Source: Dillenia suffruticosa (lineage: Eukaryota > Streptophyta > Magnoliopsida > Dilleniales > Dilleniaceae). Taken from it: 64,000 bases of DNA. The stretch spans positions 14,216,001-14,280,000 of the forward strand of contig JAVTVX010000020.1 of NCBI GenBank assembly GCA_033439265.1, in the 5' to 3' direction. The position numbers were made by a program, and so were the translations under genes. The notes beneath the pieces are model-generated. The model was not told where the DNA came from and did not search any database. It was given only the letters and a program-made list of their open reading frames with translations. The stretch's first letter is position 1, and the number at the start of each line of letters is the position of its first letter. Positions 46,855 to 59,762 of the stretch are shown here, in pieces.

Positions 46855-49582
46855 CATATGTTTTCCTAAAGTGCTACTTGATCAGCTGATTGTCATACCT
46901 TTTTAATAGAACTAATAAAAGTTATTTTCTTTATCATCTTTCTTTACAAGTTTTCCCCAAATCTAGCTTAGTTTGGCATAGTTTTCTTTTTGATTAACCC
47001 TTCAACATCATTAAATCCAGCATAGTTCCCCCCTAGTATCCTTAATTTTGACTTTGCATCGATATCCTTCATTATCATCGTCGGTGAAGGTCCTTCGTCA
47101 ATGATGACTTGAAATACCTTCAAGTTGCTACCTAAAATCAACTTTTTCTTCACTTTTGAGACTTACCGCATGAAGTCAAGCTCTTTTCCTTTGAATTTTT
47201 TATATCCATTATAGATTTCGATCTCTGCCAGGAACTCCGACCACTATCACCATTAAATATCGTCTGAAGCTTGAAAACAATCTTCAAGTAACTTTCAATC
47301 TTTTTCTAACACCAAAGAGGGGTGTCGTCGCCAGAATCTCCCTTTTGCAGTGAAAGTCCCAAGCTCTAGCAGCCAAGGGCCTTTTTTGCAAACCTTAAAA
47401 TTCTGTAGCCTTTTTAAAGATATTTTATAAGGACATATTTGTAACGAAAAAATTTTTTAGATCAAACTATAATTCTTAGTCTAGGGATTTCTTTGAAACT
47501 TTGGAAGATTAAGGGGCAAAATTGTAGTGGGAAAATATAGTTTGGAGGACTTTTAATGGCTAATAATATATAAAAGTTCAGATCGCAGTGTTGACTAAAT
47601 GTTGATAAACACTTGAAATTTGATGAACTCTTTTAAAACTATTCAAGGGTAAGGATTAAGCAAAAACTTTCCTTATTAAAGGTTTAAGCATTAATTGATA
47701 TATATTGATTGTGCCTCTTGTGTTATTATAGCTTCTATTTATCATATTTCAATTCTTTTAAAATCTCAACAGGTTGCTAAACGCGTTTAAAAAGGTTACC
47801 TTGGAACCCTTTTTTTGATTTCCTTTTTTTAACAAAATATAAATTGTTATTTAAAATTTTATTTTCTTCAAAAAGTGTGAAATAAAAAATATAAATCACT
47901 ATTTAATTTTGTTGAATATTATTAACTGTAAAATAAAATATCTATTTTCATTTTTTATCTTACCCAACGAAGAAAAAAATGGCTCAACACTAGGATTGGA
48001 CTGGCCTTAGTGGTTCTGGTCTTGGTTCATCTTCTGTGGGCCGGTTCAGGCCGCGGTTCATATGTTCATGCATGTGGCTGCTTTGGGTTTTAGGCCCCGA
48101 AGTCCTATTGAGTACATCAACAACGATTGTTGGTTTATTTTTTATTTTTTTTAGTTTTTCACCGTTGATATCCAGATTTTACTTAAGTTATCCAATTTAA
48201 GTATTTGGAAATCTATTTTAAGAATTAATTCTCACAAATCATTTTTCACCTTTTACAGGACTCAAACTTGAAATCTCTAATTAAGATATTAGAATGTCCA
48301 ACTATTCAATTTAAAAAAAAAAAAACCTCTGATTAAAGGATTAGAATGTCCAACTATTTAATTTAAAAAAAGTTTGATCAACATTGTTGGTTTATCCCGG
48401 CAATGTCTATTGGCCGAGCTTTAACTTTTCAATGTGTCCCGATGTAATGATACAAGTAGTTTCAAGCTTCGATAAACTCAACTCACTGGGATGTCTTGCA
48501 TAATATTGCATAATGGTTGGTTGATCATGTTACAAGATACGATAATTTTGATAATTCGCAACACGGGGTAGAAGATTTAGTTGGTACGCTTTTTCGATTT
48601 GTTGCATGGTGTTTTGGTTTTACATATTAGTTTAGCTTCTGTAAATAAAAAGTATGTATGGATTATAAATAAGATTCGAATTGGAAAAAATTCTTGTACC
48701 ATGATGATGTATGATACATACAAATTTTTCAATATTAATGTTTTTCTAGTTTCTGAAATATTTTCTGTTTTCAAAATGTTTTTAAAATATTTTAATATAT
48801 TAAATTAATTAATATTTATACAAAAATCTTTATATTTTCTAAATTTATGCATTTTTCTATATCTAATGAATTATTTATTTATTTAATTATAATTATAATT
48901 TGTTATATTATTTTTCTCATGATTTTTTTTTATGTTTGATCATTTTAAATTTTTATTATATAATATGATTATTCTATTATTTTTATAAAATAATTAATAT
49001 TTATATAAAAATTTTTATATTTTTTATATTTATGTATTTGCTCACGTTTTCATTTTCTGTATTTTTATAAAATACCATCTCTGTATATCGTTTTATATCT
49101 GTTTCCATTTTGCGCTTTCCATTTCCATGCATAGGTGACCATTGATGAAAATTTGTTTTTAAATAAATAAACCGCAATTAATTACTTAATAATTTGTCTA
49201 AAATGTTTTACTTTAAGAAAGAGGAATGTCAAACATGTTTTGTTTTAAGAAGATGAAAGTTCTAGGTTTTATGTACTAAAATCTTACAATTGTGCTATCC
49301 ATCCAATTGTTAGCAAAAATAACAAATTAAATGGAGAAAAGACTGATATTAAAAAGTAACAAGATAAGAAAAACAAAATTATTCTTTTTGCCCTTATTTC
49401 GGGAGTCCCATTCACTCCCACCGCGTCTCTTCTTCTTCAATGAGAACAAACGCCCCTCTCCAACTTAATCTTGATCTCTCACCTCTCTCTTAAAATTTTC
49501 CATCTCCCTGTTCGCTTTTTATCCCTAAAATCATCTTTAACCTTCAAAACTTGTTGTCATTGTTAATTCCATTGTTTGGTAT
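46855..49582. other. AT-rich intergenic DNA
   Basis: No recognised gene. A minus-strand ORF at 46,968-47,153 has an uninterrupted 61-codon frame but no domain I recognise. A small tandem duplication of about 45 bp (TTAGAATGTCCAACTATT) lies at about 48,275-48,371. The segment at 49,400-49,580 is pyrimidine-rich and leader-like, but no ORF follows because element D is inserted there. Confidence 0.5.
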
Positions 49583-50356
49583 TGATGTGAACCCGTTGAG
49601 TATAAAAACCTTAAAACACACGAACAAGTTAATTTAGCCCAAAAATCATCCCAACGAATTCTTTGAACCGGTGGAATTAAAAACCTCAACCCTTGCTCTA
49701 AATAAGGAAAAACCTAAGATATATGACCTTAGACCCGTTTCTCAGTAGATCAAGAACCTTGGTATAAAGATGGAATGAATGACGCCACAATCTAGATGGT
49801 TCGAAACCTAGATTGATAAGTCAAAGAACTAAACAAAACTCATATCTTGAATAAGTTCAAAGTTCTCAAAAGAACAAAACCTGTGTAAAGAATCCTCACA
49901 ATTTTATTAATTCTCTCCAAAAGTGTTATTTTACATAATATATAATGCCCTATTTATAGGCTAAAGGTAAAAACATAATTGACAACTAAAAATTTAGTAA
50001 CTCTCTAAATAATAAAAAATTAGGAAACTAAATATAAGTTACAAAAAAATAAAAATTAGGAAACTAAATAAATCAAACTATTTTGAACAAGTTTTGCTGC
50101 TATTTTTATTCATTTTCGTCCTCTCTTGGTCTTGGATAGTTTTGGGCCTTTTATTCTTCCAACTGGACTTGTATAAGCATAATTAAGGCCCCTTTTGTTT
50201 CTATATTTATTTGGCCTCCAATTTCTTGTTGTAAAGCCACCTGAATTAAGTTATTTAGTGTTTTTTTTGAATTTTTTAACTCGGGTCTTTGTCACCGACC
50301 CAACTGGGACTTGAGTTGGGTCTCATGAATTCCTTGCAATCTTGATGATCTCATCA
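49583..50356 (-). repeat. Element D 3' LTR
   Basis: 774 bp, TGATGTGAAC...TCTCATCA on the plus strand. In the minus sense the polypurine tract AAGAGGAGGGGAA ends just before it. Confidence 0.93.
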
Positions 50357-51853
50357 TTCCCCTCCTCTTGAGAAGGATTTGTCCTCAAATCATCACCTAT
50401 ATCAAAAGGACGCAAGTTAGTAATATTGAAAGTAACACTAACATGATACTCACCTAGTAAATCAAGTTTGTAAGTATTGTCGTTGATCCGTTCTAACACT
50501 TGAAAAGGACCATCTCCTCGGGGCAACAACTTGGAACGTCTCTGTGCCGGAAATCTTTCCTTTCGCATGTGTAACCAAACCCAATCACCGAATTCAAAAA
50601 TCAACTTGTGACGTCCCTTTAGCTTATTTGATATATTGTTCGGTGCTCCTCTCTATATTGAACCATACTTTCTCGTGAAATTGTTTCACAAATTCTGCTT
50701 TTCTCTTACCATCTAAATTTACTTGCTCAGAAATAGGTAAAGGTAAGAAATCCAAAGGAGTTAAAGGATTAAAACCATAAACAATTTCAAATGGTGAGAA
50801 TTTAGTAGTAGAGTAAACAGTACGATTACATGCAAACTCAACATGTGGCAAACATTCTTCCCAAGTTTTAATATTTTTACCAATGACAGCTCTCAACAAA
50901 GTGGATAAAGTTCTGTTGACTACTTCTGTTTGACCATCAGTTTGAGGATGACAAGTTATTGAAAATAAAAGTTTCGTTCCTAACTTTCCCCATAATGTCT
51001 TCTAAAAGTAACTCAGGAATTTAGTATTCTGATCTGAATCGATTGTTCTAGGTATCCCATGTAACCTCACAATTTCCCTAAAGAATAATTCCGCAATATG
51101 AAAAGCGTTGTCAGATTTATGACAAGGAATAAAATGAGTCATCTTAAAAAATCGATCTACAACTATAAAGATCGAATCTCGTCTATATTTATTTTTAGGT
51201 AAACTCAAAACAAAATCTATTAAAATGTCAATCCAAGGTGAACTAAGAATAGGTAGGGGTGTGTAAAGACCATTAGGTTGAACCTTAGATTTAGCTTGCC
51301 TACAGGTAATACATCTACCACAAAATCTCTCAATGTCTCGCTTCATGTGTGGCCAATAAAAGTGTTTTTGTAAAATTGCCAAGGTTTTAGCAACTCCAAA
51401 ATGTCTCATTAACCCGCCGCTATGAGATTCTCGTACTAACAACTCTCTCAATGAACAATTTGGTATGCACAACTTATTTTCTCTAAACAAAAAGTTCTCA
51501 TGCTTATAGAATTTGCCCTCTGCAGACTTTTCACATGCACTATAAATTTCTCCAAAATCATGGTCATCATGATAAAGTTCTTTAATATGCTCAAAACCAA
51601 GAAATTTAGCATCAAGAGTAGAGATTAAGGCATACCTACGTGAAAGTGTATCCGCAACTATATTCTCCTTACCTTGTTTATATCGAATGACATAAGGAAA
51701 AGTTTCGATAAATTCCATCCATCGAGCATATCTCTTATTCAGCTTATGTTGACTTTTCAAATGTTTCAAGAATTCATGATCCGTACGAATCACAAATTCT
51801 TTTGGCCACAAATAGTATTGCCATGTCTCCAAAGCTCGAACCAAGGCGTACAA
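50323..51853 (-). pseudogene. Element D integrase and RNase H end
   Basis: The segment begins in RNase H ([18 protein letters not shown], then [11 protein letters not shown]). The integrase finger is [17 protein letters not shown] with CGRCITCRQ; the core has [20 protein letters not shown] and the Glu in [13 protein letters not shown]-terminal segment [20 protein letters not shown], then [19 protein letters not shown], ends at 50,323 and slightly overlaps the LTR. Stops at about 51,002 and 50,624 and a shift near 50,610 interrupt it. Confidence 0.87.
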
Positions 51854-53710
51854 TTTTTTGTCATAGGTAGAATAGTTATGTGCAGCCCTGCTTAACTTCT
51901 CGCTAAAATATGCAAGTGGTCTTTCATCCTACATAAGAACAGCGTCTATACCTACACCAGAAGCATTACATTAAATTTCAAATGTTTTAGAAAAGTTTGG
52001 TAAAGCAAGTAAAGGTACATGAGTAAACTTATGTTTAATAAGTTGAAACGCCTTCTCTTGCTCTTCACTCCATTAAAATGCAACGTTTTTCTTGATGACT
52101 TGTGTAAGCGGTGCAGCGATAGTGTTAAAATCTTTCACGAACCTCCTGTAAAAACTAGTAAGATCATGAAAACTTCTAACATTACCTATATTGGAGGGGA
52201 TTGGCCATTCTTGGATGGCTTTGATCTTCTCTTCATCTACCTCGATCCCTTTAGCACTCACAACAAAACCCAGAAAAACAAGCTTGTCGGTGCAGAAGGT
52301 ACACTTTTTGAGGTTAGCATATAAATTTTCTTTTCTAAGTACATCCAAAACCGAATGCAAATGTGAGACATGATCATGCAAACTTTTGCTATATATCAAA
52401 ATATCATCAAAATAAACAACAACGAATTTACCAATAAAAGTACGCAAAACATGATTCATTAAGCGCATGAATGTACTAGGAGCATTGGTTAATCCAAAGG
52501 GTATAACTAACCATTCATACAACCCATATTTAGTTTTAAAAGTTATTTTCCATTCATCTCCTTCTTTCATTCGTATTTGATGATATCCACTCTTAAGATC
52601 AATTTTAGAAAACACATAAATACCATGCAACTCATCTAACATGTCATCTAAATGAGGAATAGGGTATCGATATCTTACCGTTATGTTGTTGATGGCTCGG
52701 CAGTCAACACACATCCTCCATGTTCCATCTTTCTTAGGTACCAAAATCATCGGAACTGCACATGGACTCATACTTTCTCTCACATGCCCCTTTTCCATCA
52801 ACTCTTCGACTTGTCTTTGAAGCTCCTTCGCCTCTTCTGGATTGCTTCTATATGCTGGACGATTTGGAATTGATACACCGGGTTTGAAATCAATTTGATA
52901 TTCAATCCCTCGGATAGGTGGCAAACCTTGGGGTAGCTCTTCAGGAAACACATCTTTGAATTCCTGCAAAAGAGAAACAATAACACTCGGCAAAGAAGGG
53001 TTAAGTTGGTCAGTGTTTAAAAGGAATTCCTTATACATAAGTACAATCAGTGGCCATCTTGAGAGTATCGCTCGCTTAACCTCACTTGTTTTGGCATAGA
53101 AATTCTTTTGTTTTTTCTCGAATTTTACCTCATCGGCTGAACTTTCCTCTCTTTCCTCTTTCTCATCAAATTCGGCCTTTCTCTCTTCTTTTCTCTCTTT
53201 TTTCTCTTCTCTCAACCCATTTTGATCTTTTTGTTTCTGTTGCTCACTCAATTTTTGCAAACTCACTCGGTCTTCATAGACTTGCTTTGGTGTCATCGGA
53301 ATTAGAGTGATTTTTCGTTGGTTGAACATGAATGAATATTTGTTGGTGAAGCCGTCATGTTACACATGTCGATCAAATTGCCAAGGCCTTCCTAACAAAA
53401 TATGCCCGGCCTGCATTGGCACCATATCACATAACACCTCATCTTCATATTTCCCAATCCGGAATGGTACAACAACTTATTTTGTAACCCTCACTTCTCC
53501 ACTATCATTCAACCATTGTAGCTTGTATGGTTGAGAATGTTTAGTGGTTGACAAGTTCAGCTTTTCCACTAAAGTTTTACTCGCAACATTAGTAAAACTA
53601 CTACCGTCAATGATCAAAATGCATACCTTGTCTTTCACATGGCAACGAGTATGAAAGATATTCTCTCATTGTACTTCTTCTTCATCTCCTCTAGCTTGTA
53701 AGCTTAAGGC
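51854..53710 (-). pseudogene. Element D protease, reverse transcriptase and start of RNase H
   Basis: The protease part has CILIIDGSSFTNVASKTLVE followed by HILLGRPWQFDR, a DG-S active site rather than DTG. The RT runs 418 codons open (53,329-52,073): [57 protein letters not shown], the catalytic [12 protein letters not shown] and [18 protein letters not shown]. RNase H begins after a stop at 52,073-52,075. A long Lys/Glu-rich linker lies between protease and RT. Confidence 0.87.
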
Positions 53711-54961
53711 TCAACATGTTACTAGTGTTAACATCTCACCATGTTCAGCCTCATACTCCTCAACTCCGATGGGGACATCTTCCACTGGAGGCAAACAATC
53801 AATGTCACTTTCATTTTCAGACTCGATTGTACCATTTTCCCGAATCACCATAACTCGCTTGTTTGGACATTGGCTAGCTATATGTCCTCTTCCCTGACAC
53901 CTGAAGCATTTAATCTCACTAGATCGAGTTAAAGTAGGGGTTGACTTACTTTGAGAAGTTGTGGTGGAGATAGCTGGTTTATGTTCAGGCTTAACTTTGG
54001 AGATGGCTGAATTTTCTTCTTTTTTCGGGTAGCTCATTCTCCAAGATGTTGCATTCGGAATCTGCGGTGTTGGTTTTGGTCATGTGTTACCTCTTTTGAG
54101 CTGCCTTTCAACCTCGATTGCCATATGTACCAAATCCTCAAACTCCACATAATGGTGAAGCTCGATCGTGTTGGCAATCTCTCGATTTAAACCATTCAAA
54201 AATCTAGCCATCGTCGCCTCTCTATCTTCTTCCACATTAGCTCGAATCATAGTCATCTCCATCTCTTTGTAATACTCATCTACGCTTTGATTGCCTTGGT
54301 GGAGACTCTGCAACTTGAGATATAAATCCCTATAGTAATGACTCGGCATAAATCGTCGTCTCATCACCCTCTTCATCTCACCCCAAGTTTCAATGGGTAG
54401 ATCCCCATTCCGTCGTCTATTGATGCACAACTGATCCTACCATACAATTGCATAATCAGTAAACTCAATAACAGCAAGTTTAACCTTCTTTAATTCAGAA
54501 TAGCTGTGACAATCAAAAACCAACTCAATCTTCTTTTCCCACTCAAGATATGTTTCGGGATCACTTTTACCTTGAAACGATGGAATTTTCATCTTGATAC
54601 TACCTAAGTTATTATCTACCCGATTATTAACTTTTCTATTTCGACCAAGTCTCCTATGACTACCCACTGACAACCTATCAAACTCATCTTCTAACCCATC
54701 CCCTTCAAAATCATCCACAACTTTAGTTTCTCTTTGATGAATCCTATTCCTCCTGGAGAGGGTTGGCACTATTGATGGTTGTCCCTTTTGCGACCCCTCT
54801 TCCACTTTATCCAACCTTTCATGTATAAGATCTAACTCCCTCTTCATCATCCGTCTCATCTCCCCCATAAATGCTTGTAGTTGTAGATTCGACTCAACTT
54901 GTGGTTGAATCTCATCACTTATGTTATCTTTTTTATTTTGAGTCATGATTGGAATCTGCAA
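53711..54961 (-). pseudogene. Element D Gag
   Basis: It starts at MQIPIMTQNKKDN (54,961). A coiled-coil-like N terminus is followed by KIPSFQGKSDPETYLEWEKK, one stop at 54,437-54,439, then the gag domain (MKRVMRRRFMPSHYYRDLYL, LHQGNQSVDEYYKEMEM), another stop near 54,080, and the zinc knuckle CFRCQGRGHIASQC (C-x2-C-x4-H-x4-C). Gag packages the element's RNA. Confidence 0.85.
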
Positions 54962-55439
54962 GACAATGTTAGAATAAAATAGGAAAAAAACTTACCAAAC
55001 TCCCTCACGTATTTCACTCAAAAATAATGATTCACTCAAATCTACTAGTGTTTCACTCTATTTATTTGGCTTTTATTTTTAATGAATTCTCTTTTGCCTT
55101 TTACCACTCTACTTCACTTAGTCAAGTTCTTTATTGAACTCGAAAACTCAACTAAAAAATAATTGTCTTGTGAAATTCAATTACTTATATAGAAGAAAGT
55201 AGTAAATTTAAAAAGAAATTTCTAAATTAGAAAGTAAACAACCAAGGAATGAGATAAATAAGGAAGCTGAACAAATAAAGAAATAGTTTATGAAAGGAGA
55301 ACAAATATGGAATGTTTGAATTTGGGTAAGTGTACAAATAAGGAAATATTTCAAACCCAACCAAAAAAAATTTAGAAAATTCTAATTTAAATTTTGTAAT
55401 AACACTTTAAAATTTACCAAATTTAAACAAAATCACAAA

Positions 55440-55740
55440 ATGGAGAATTATCAATTTTGCAAAATTTGAAAATTGCCATTTTTTTTCACGGCCTCTTCTT
55501 TTTTTTTTTTGTTTGTGGGTCTCTTTTTTTTTCTCTTCTTTTTTTTTGGCCTTTTTTTTTTCACGGCCTCTTCTTTTTTTTTTTTTTTCACGGCCTCTTT
55601 TTTTGTGGGTCTTTTTTTTTGCCATTCTTTTCTTTTTTGGGAATATGACAGCACAAAAATAAAAAATAAGAAATAAACCAACGAATGAAGAGTTTTCAGA
55701 TACAAAAAAAAAGAAAAAAAAATTAAATAAGAATAATTCG
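55440..55740. repeat. Poly-T-rich low-complexity stretch upstream of element D gag
   Basis: Repeated units of TTTTTTTTCACGGCCTCTTC and GTGGGTCTTTTTT make a degenerate tandem array between the 5' LTR and gag. The Lys-rich ORFs across it are translation artefacts. Confidence 0.7.
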
Positions 55741-55759
55741 AAAAAAAAAATCTGAATTG

Positions 55760-55771
55760 GCTCTGATACCA
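55760..55771 (-). other. Element D primer-binding site (initiator-Met tRNA)
   Basis: Minus strand TGGTATCAGAGC, two bases from the 5' LTR. Confidence 0.95.
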
Positions 55772-55773
55772 AT

Positions 55774-56545
55774 TGATGTGAACCTGTTGGGTATAAAAAC
55801 CCTAGAACCTATGAACAAGTTAATTTAGCTCAAAAATCATCCCAACGAATTATTTAAACCGGTGGAATTAAAAACCTCAACCCTTGCCCTAAAGGAGGAA
55901 GAACCTAAAATATATGACCTTAGACCCGTTTCTCAGTAGATCAAGAATTTTGGTATAAAGATGGAATGAATGACGCCACAATTTAGATGGTTCGAAACCT
56001 AGATTGATAAGTCAAAGAACTAAACAAGACTCATATCTTGAATAAGTTCAAAGTTCTCAAAAGAACAAGATTTGTGTGAAGAATTCTCACAATTTTATTA
56101 ATTTTCTCAAAAAGTGTTGTTTTACACAATGTATAATGCCCTATTTATAGGCTAAAGGTAAAAATATAATTGACAACTAAAAATTTAGTAACTCTCTAAA
56201 TAATAAATAATTAGGAAACTAAATATAAGTTACAAAAAAATAAAAATTAGGAAACTAAATAAATCAAACTATTTTGACCAAATTTTGCTATTATTTTTCT
56301 TCATTTTCGTGCTCTCTTGGTTTTACATAGTTTTGGGACTTTTATTCTTCCAACTGGACTTGTATAAGCATAATTAAGGTCCCTTTTGGTTCTATATTTA
56401 TTTGGGCTTCAATTTCTTATTATAAACCCCCTAAATTAAGTTATTCAGTGCTTTTTTGAATATTTTAACTTGGGCCTTTGTCACCGGCCCAACTTGGATT
56501 TGAGTTGGGTCTCGTAAATTTCTTGAAATCTTGATGATCTCATCA
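55774..56545 (-). repeat. Element D 5' LTR
   Basis: 772 bp. It is clearly homologous to the 3' LTR, with frequent substitutions. Confidence 0.93.
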
Positions 56546-56550
56546 GGTAT

Positions 56551-58890
56551 CGTCTAGAATTTGTACGGCCATCATAATTCAAGTTTTAATTATTGTTTAT
56601 AACCGGAAATCTTTTGATTTAAATTTTTATTTAAATCCATTAATTTTTCTATTTCGAAATCTGACAATTTTATCTTTCCGATTGAGAATGATGGTTTTAT
56701 TGTTCTGGTATGCGAACTACGATTGAGATTACACGTATCGGAATGAAGATCGATAGCACATATGAAAATGAAATCCTAGGGGAGGGGGAAATTAATCGAC
56801 ACTTGTCTTGGACTCCTTGAGTGAGTATGAACCCTATTGGTCATTTTAGAATTAGTTTTCGAGTGAGTAGCTAGGTACCATGATTGTTCCCTCCGGCCTT
56901 TTCTTTTGTTGAACAAAAAATCTTTCAGCAACGATCTCACCTAAATGGATCGCATTTTTCACTTGTACAACTTGGTAGAACTCTGCACCGGCATTTGCAA
57001 CATTTGAAGGCCCCCACAAAATCTGAAATGATATGGGGGGATGGATTCATACACGGCACTACATATTTGAGTGCATGGACTTGAGTCATCAATTTAATTA
57101 AATCAAGTTTAATATAGGTTTTGACTAAACGTCGTCCTGCCAAATGGACAATCGTTATGAATTGACTTGTTTCCTTTTTGTAAGTGGATAAATTAATGGG
57201 ATGTGAATTTTAGTTTTCTCCATTTGTCTGTGGGTAAAATGGGGCATTGGGTTGCAGCTGTTTTCCGCTTGGCTGCCCCAATTCCTTTTATCCCAACTAA
57301 TTATAACAAGATCCCACGGTAGTCTCTTTCTCTTTGATCCATACCAATTAAATATAAGCGAGAGACAAAAGTCTCCATCTATGAACTGCTCTCCCAAAAT
57401 TCTGTCTTCCAATCCACTTTATTTTGGATCCACTGTTTTTTTTGTTGTTTTTTTTTTTAGTATTAGTATTTAAAAGTATATTTCAACTAATCCGATTCAA
57501 ATATCTATGAAATCCTATTTAGGCATAGATTTTTCAATATAATTTTTTCTATTTATAACTCTCAAACACTTGGATAGAGAAACTAACACCCATTCCACTG
57601 CCCCAATTGTCTTTTGATTCAGAGCAACTGTGTGACTACTAATTAAAATAAAATATAAGTCGAATCAAATAAGATACAATTAATTATTAGATTTAGAAAT
57701 TTGGATATTTATTGAAGACATTTATTAGTATGAAAAAAGATAATATAAGTAAATTTTGAAACAAACAAAAAGTTCGGTTGAATTTTTGGAGGAACAACCT
57801 CAACCAAAGTTAGTGCATCCTAAGGTTTGAAAATCCGCAAGTTCGTCTAAAAGAAAAAAAATGAATTTGGCCCTACTAGGGTGCGTCGGCAACTTTAGAT
57901 CCCTCCAAAGTCTTGGTCACTTTATCGACATGTCCGTGCCAACTTTATACAATATAAACACTTTCTCTTCTCGTATGAAAGTCCATGCAAAGGAAAACTG
58001 GCACCTGCTTCTCATTTGTTGATATCTATTAGTCAAGAAGGAAGCGCGACTGGTCAAATTAGCAAGGCAACTTGCCTTTTTTCTTCTATGAGAGAAGAAG
58101 GGACGAGTACAGAATTTCAACTAGTTTCTTTTGCATGGTTTTTCATAGTATAAATTTTAATGTACAACTTCAACTCATATTGAGACTTTTATACAAATTA
58201 GATTTTTGTGCAAGCACTAGATAACTTTACTAATCTATAGTTAAAAATTCCTTATAGAAATGATATAGAAGTTATAACTTAACAAATGCGATAAAAACAC
58301 AAGATTATAGTTTTTATTACAAAATATATGATTAGTATACTACCGACAGTAATTGGTTTCGAAATAAAAGTTTTAAATATTAAAAGTAAATTGAAATGGC
58401 ATTCATTATTATCCTTAAAAATATCACAATTTCAATTTATTGAAGAAACAAAATTTCTTGAGAAGAAAATGCAAGGTGATTAACGGATAATTGGTTTAAT
58501 AGAATATGGTATTAGATTTCTTAATCAAGTTTCCGAGTTAGATTCTCGGTTTGAATATGAAAAAAACTATATTGGGAGAATAACTCTCTTAATGGATCTG
58601 TAAATTCCAAACTGGATTAGTCGAAATATTACTCCTACTACTGATAGGTATAGTAAAAAAAAATGCAAGGTTGGTCAAGCTTGACTTCATTCCGGCTACT
58701 AGCTTGACTTGAGATGACCAAGCAGGCTCGAGTCGAATTTTATGGGAAAAAAAAAAAATTATTCCCTTAAAATTCCGAACTGATAAGTCCAGAAAAGATG
58801 AAGTTTTTTTGTGCCAATCTCTATTGATTTCAAAATAATTGTCTTCATATGAACAAAGACTGTCATTGACCAAATCATTCCAAGAATTTT

Positions 58891-58893
<3 letters not shown>
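56551..58893. other. Intergenic DNA
   Basis: No recognised gene. The ORFs at 57,155-57,412, 57,917-58,120 and 58,589-58,873 (minus) have no domain I can name. Confidence 0.5.
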
Positions 58894-58933
<40 letters not shown>

Positions 58934-58937
58934 GTAT
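58894..58937. repeat. (AT)n and (TGTA)n microsatellite
   Basis: About 14 AT dinucleotides followed by four TGTA units. Confidence 0.95.
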
Positions 58938-59762
58938 AAATAAAAATTGACTTAGAATATTAAATTATAAAATTAAAAACCTTTCTATATCATTTCGTTG
59001 TACACTGTCAATTCATATGATATGATACTGTATGCTTTCGGGTGAAGTAATAAATTATAGAGCTTTTTAATCTTGTATTGTTATTTATATTTCGTTTCAC
59101 GACTGTACTTTTATTTTTTTAATAAGATTTGAAATTGAGATTATCAGATTAAAAGAGAAAAATTATAATCATTAAACTATCTATTCAGAGACTTTGTTTT
59201 ACAAGTGTTATGGTAATTTTTAAAAGTATATACTAAAAGCGAAGTGGGATTAGGGGCCGGAAGAATGAAAGATTCTTCACTCACGGCTTTATTTTTGTTT
59301 TTTTTTTATTGGTTAAATTATACGTCAAATTCTTAAATTTTATGTCAAATTCATAATTAAATTTTTAGATATTAAAATAAATGATTGAATATTCAAAATT
59401 TCTAAAGCACGATAATTAAGTTTCTATGTCACTAATAGTGTATCGGTGTGGCCGGTGGCTAGTGAAGAATTGATATAACAGAAAATAAATATACTTATAT
59501 TCTATTTTGATACGACATAACACATGGACTTAATTAGACGTATGTTGATGATGTGAAATTGTCATGTCAATAAAGTGATTGTGTGACACATGCCATATAA
59601 ACATATTTTTGCAATACTCATGCCACATCATCAAATGCATACATGCTAAGGATCTAATTATGATTTAATGTAAAGTTTAAAAACTAGACATATAATTATA
59701 ACTATAAATTTGAAATTTTAATTTATTTCAAAATAATAATTCATTTGCAGAGGTAAAACTCC
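58938..59762. other. Intergenic AT-rich DNA
   Basis: No coding sequence or repeat structure recognised. Confidence 0.5.

Larger units (their letters stand above)
49583..56545 (-). mobile_element. Ty3/gypsy LTR retrotransposon D (chromovirus, possibly CRM-type)
   Basis: 6,963 bp between perfect GGTAT duplications (49,578-49,582 and 56,546-56,550). LTRs are 49,583-50,356 and 55,774-56,545, TG...CA, with many differences between them, so the insertion is older than A or B. Gag, protease, reverse transcriptase, RNase H and integrase follow on the minus strand. The C terminus ([15 protein letters not shown]) and the protease style (IIDGSS) recall the CRM lineage, but I cannot settle the lineage by eye. 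Confidence 0.95.

Noticed and set aside
48275..48371. Possible MITE from the short duplicated TTAGAATGTCC sequence
   Set aside because: Only two short direct copies, with no terminal inverted repeats or target duplication found.
55407..55772. Lys-rich ORF upstream of element D gag
   Set aside because: Translation of the T-rich array on the opposite strand; it overlaps the primer-binding site.
57155..57412. 85-codon minus-strand ORF
   Set aside because: No domain, no splice context and no relation to neighbours.
57917..58120. Possible organellar-DNA insertion (Arg/Ser-rich ORF)
   Set aside because: The translation has an organelle-like feel, but I cannot match it to any mitochondrial or plastid gene, so there is no support.
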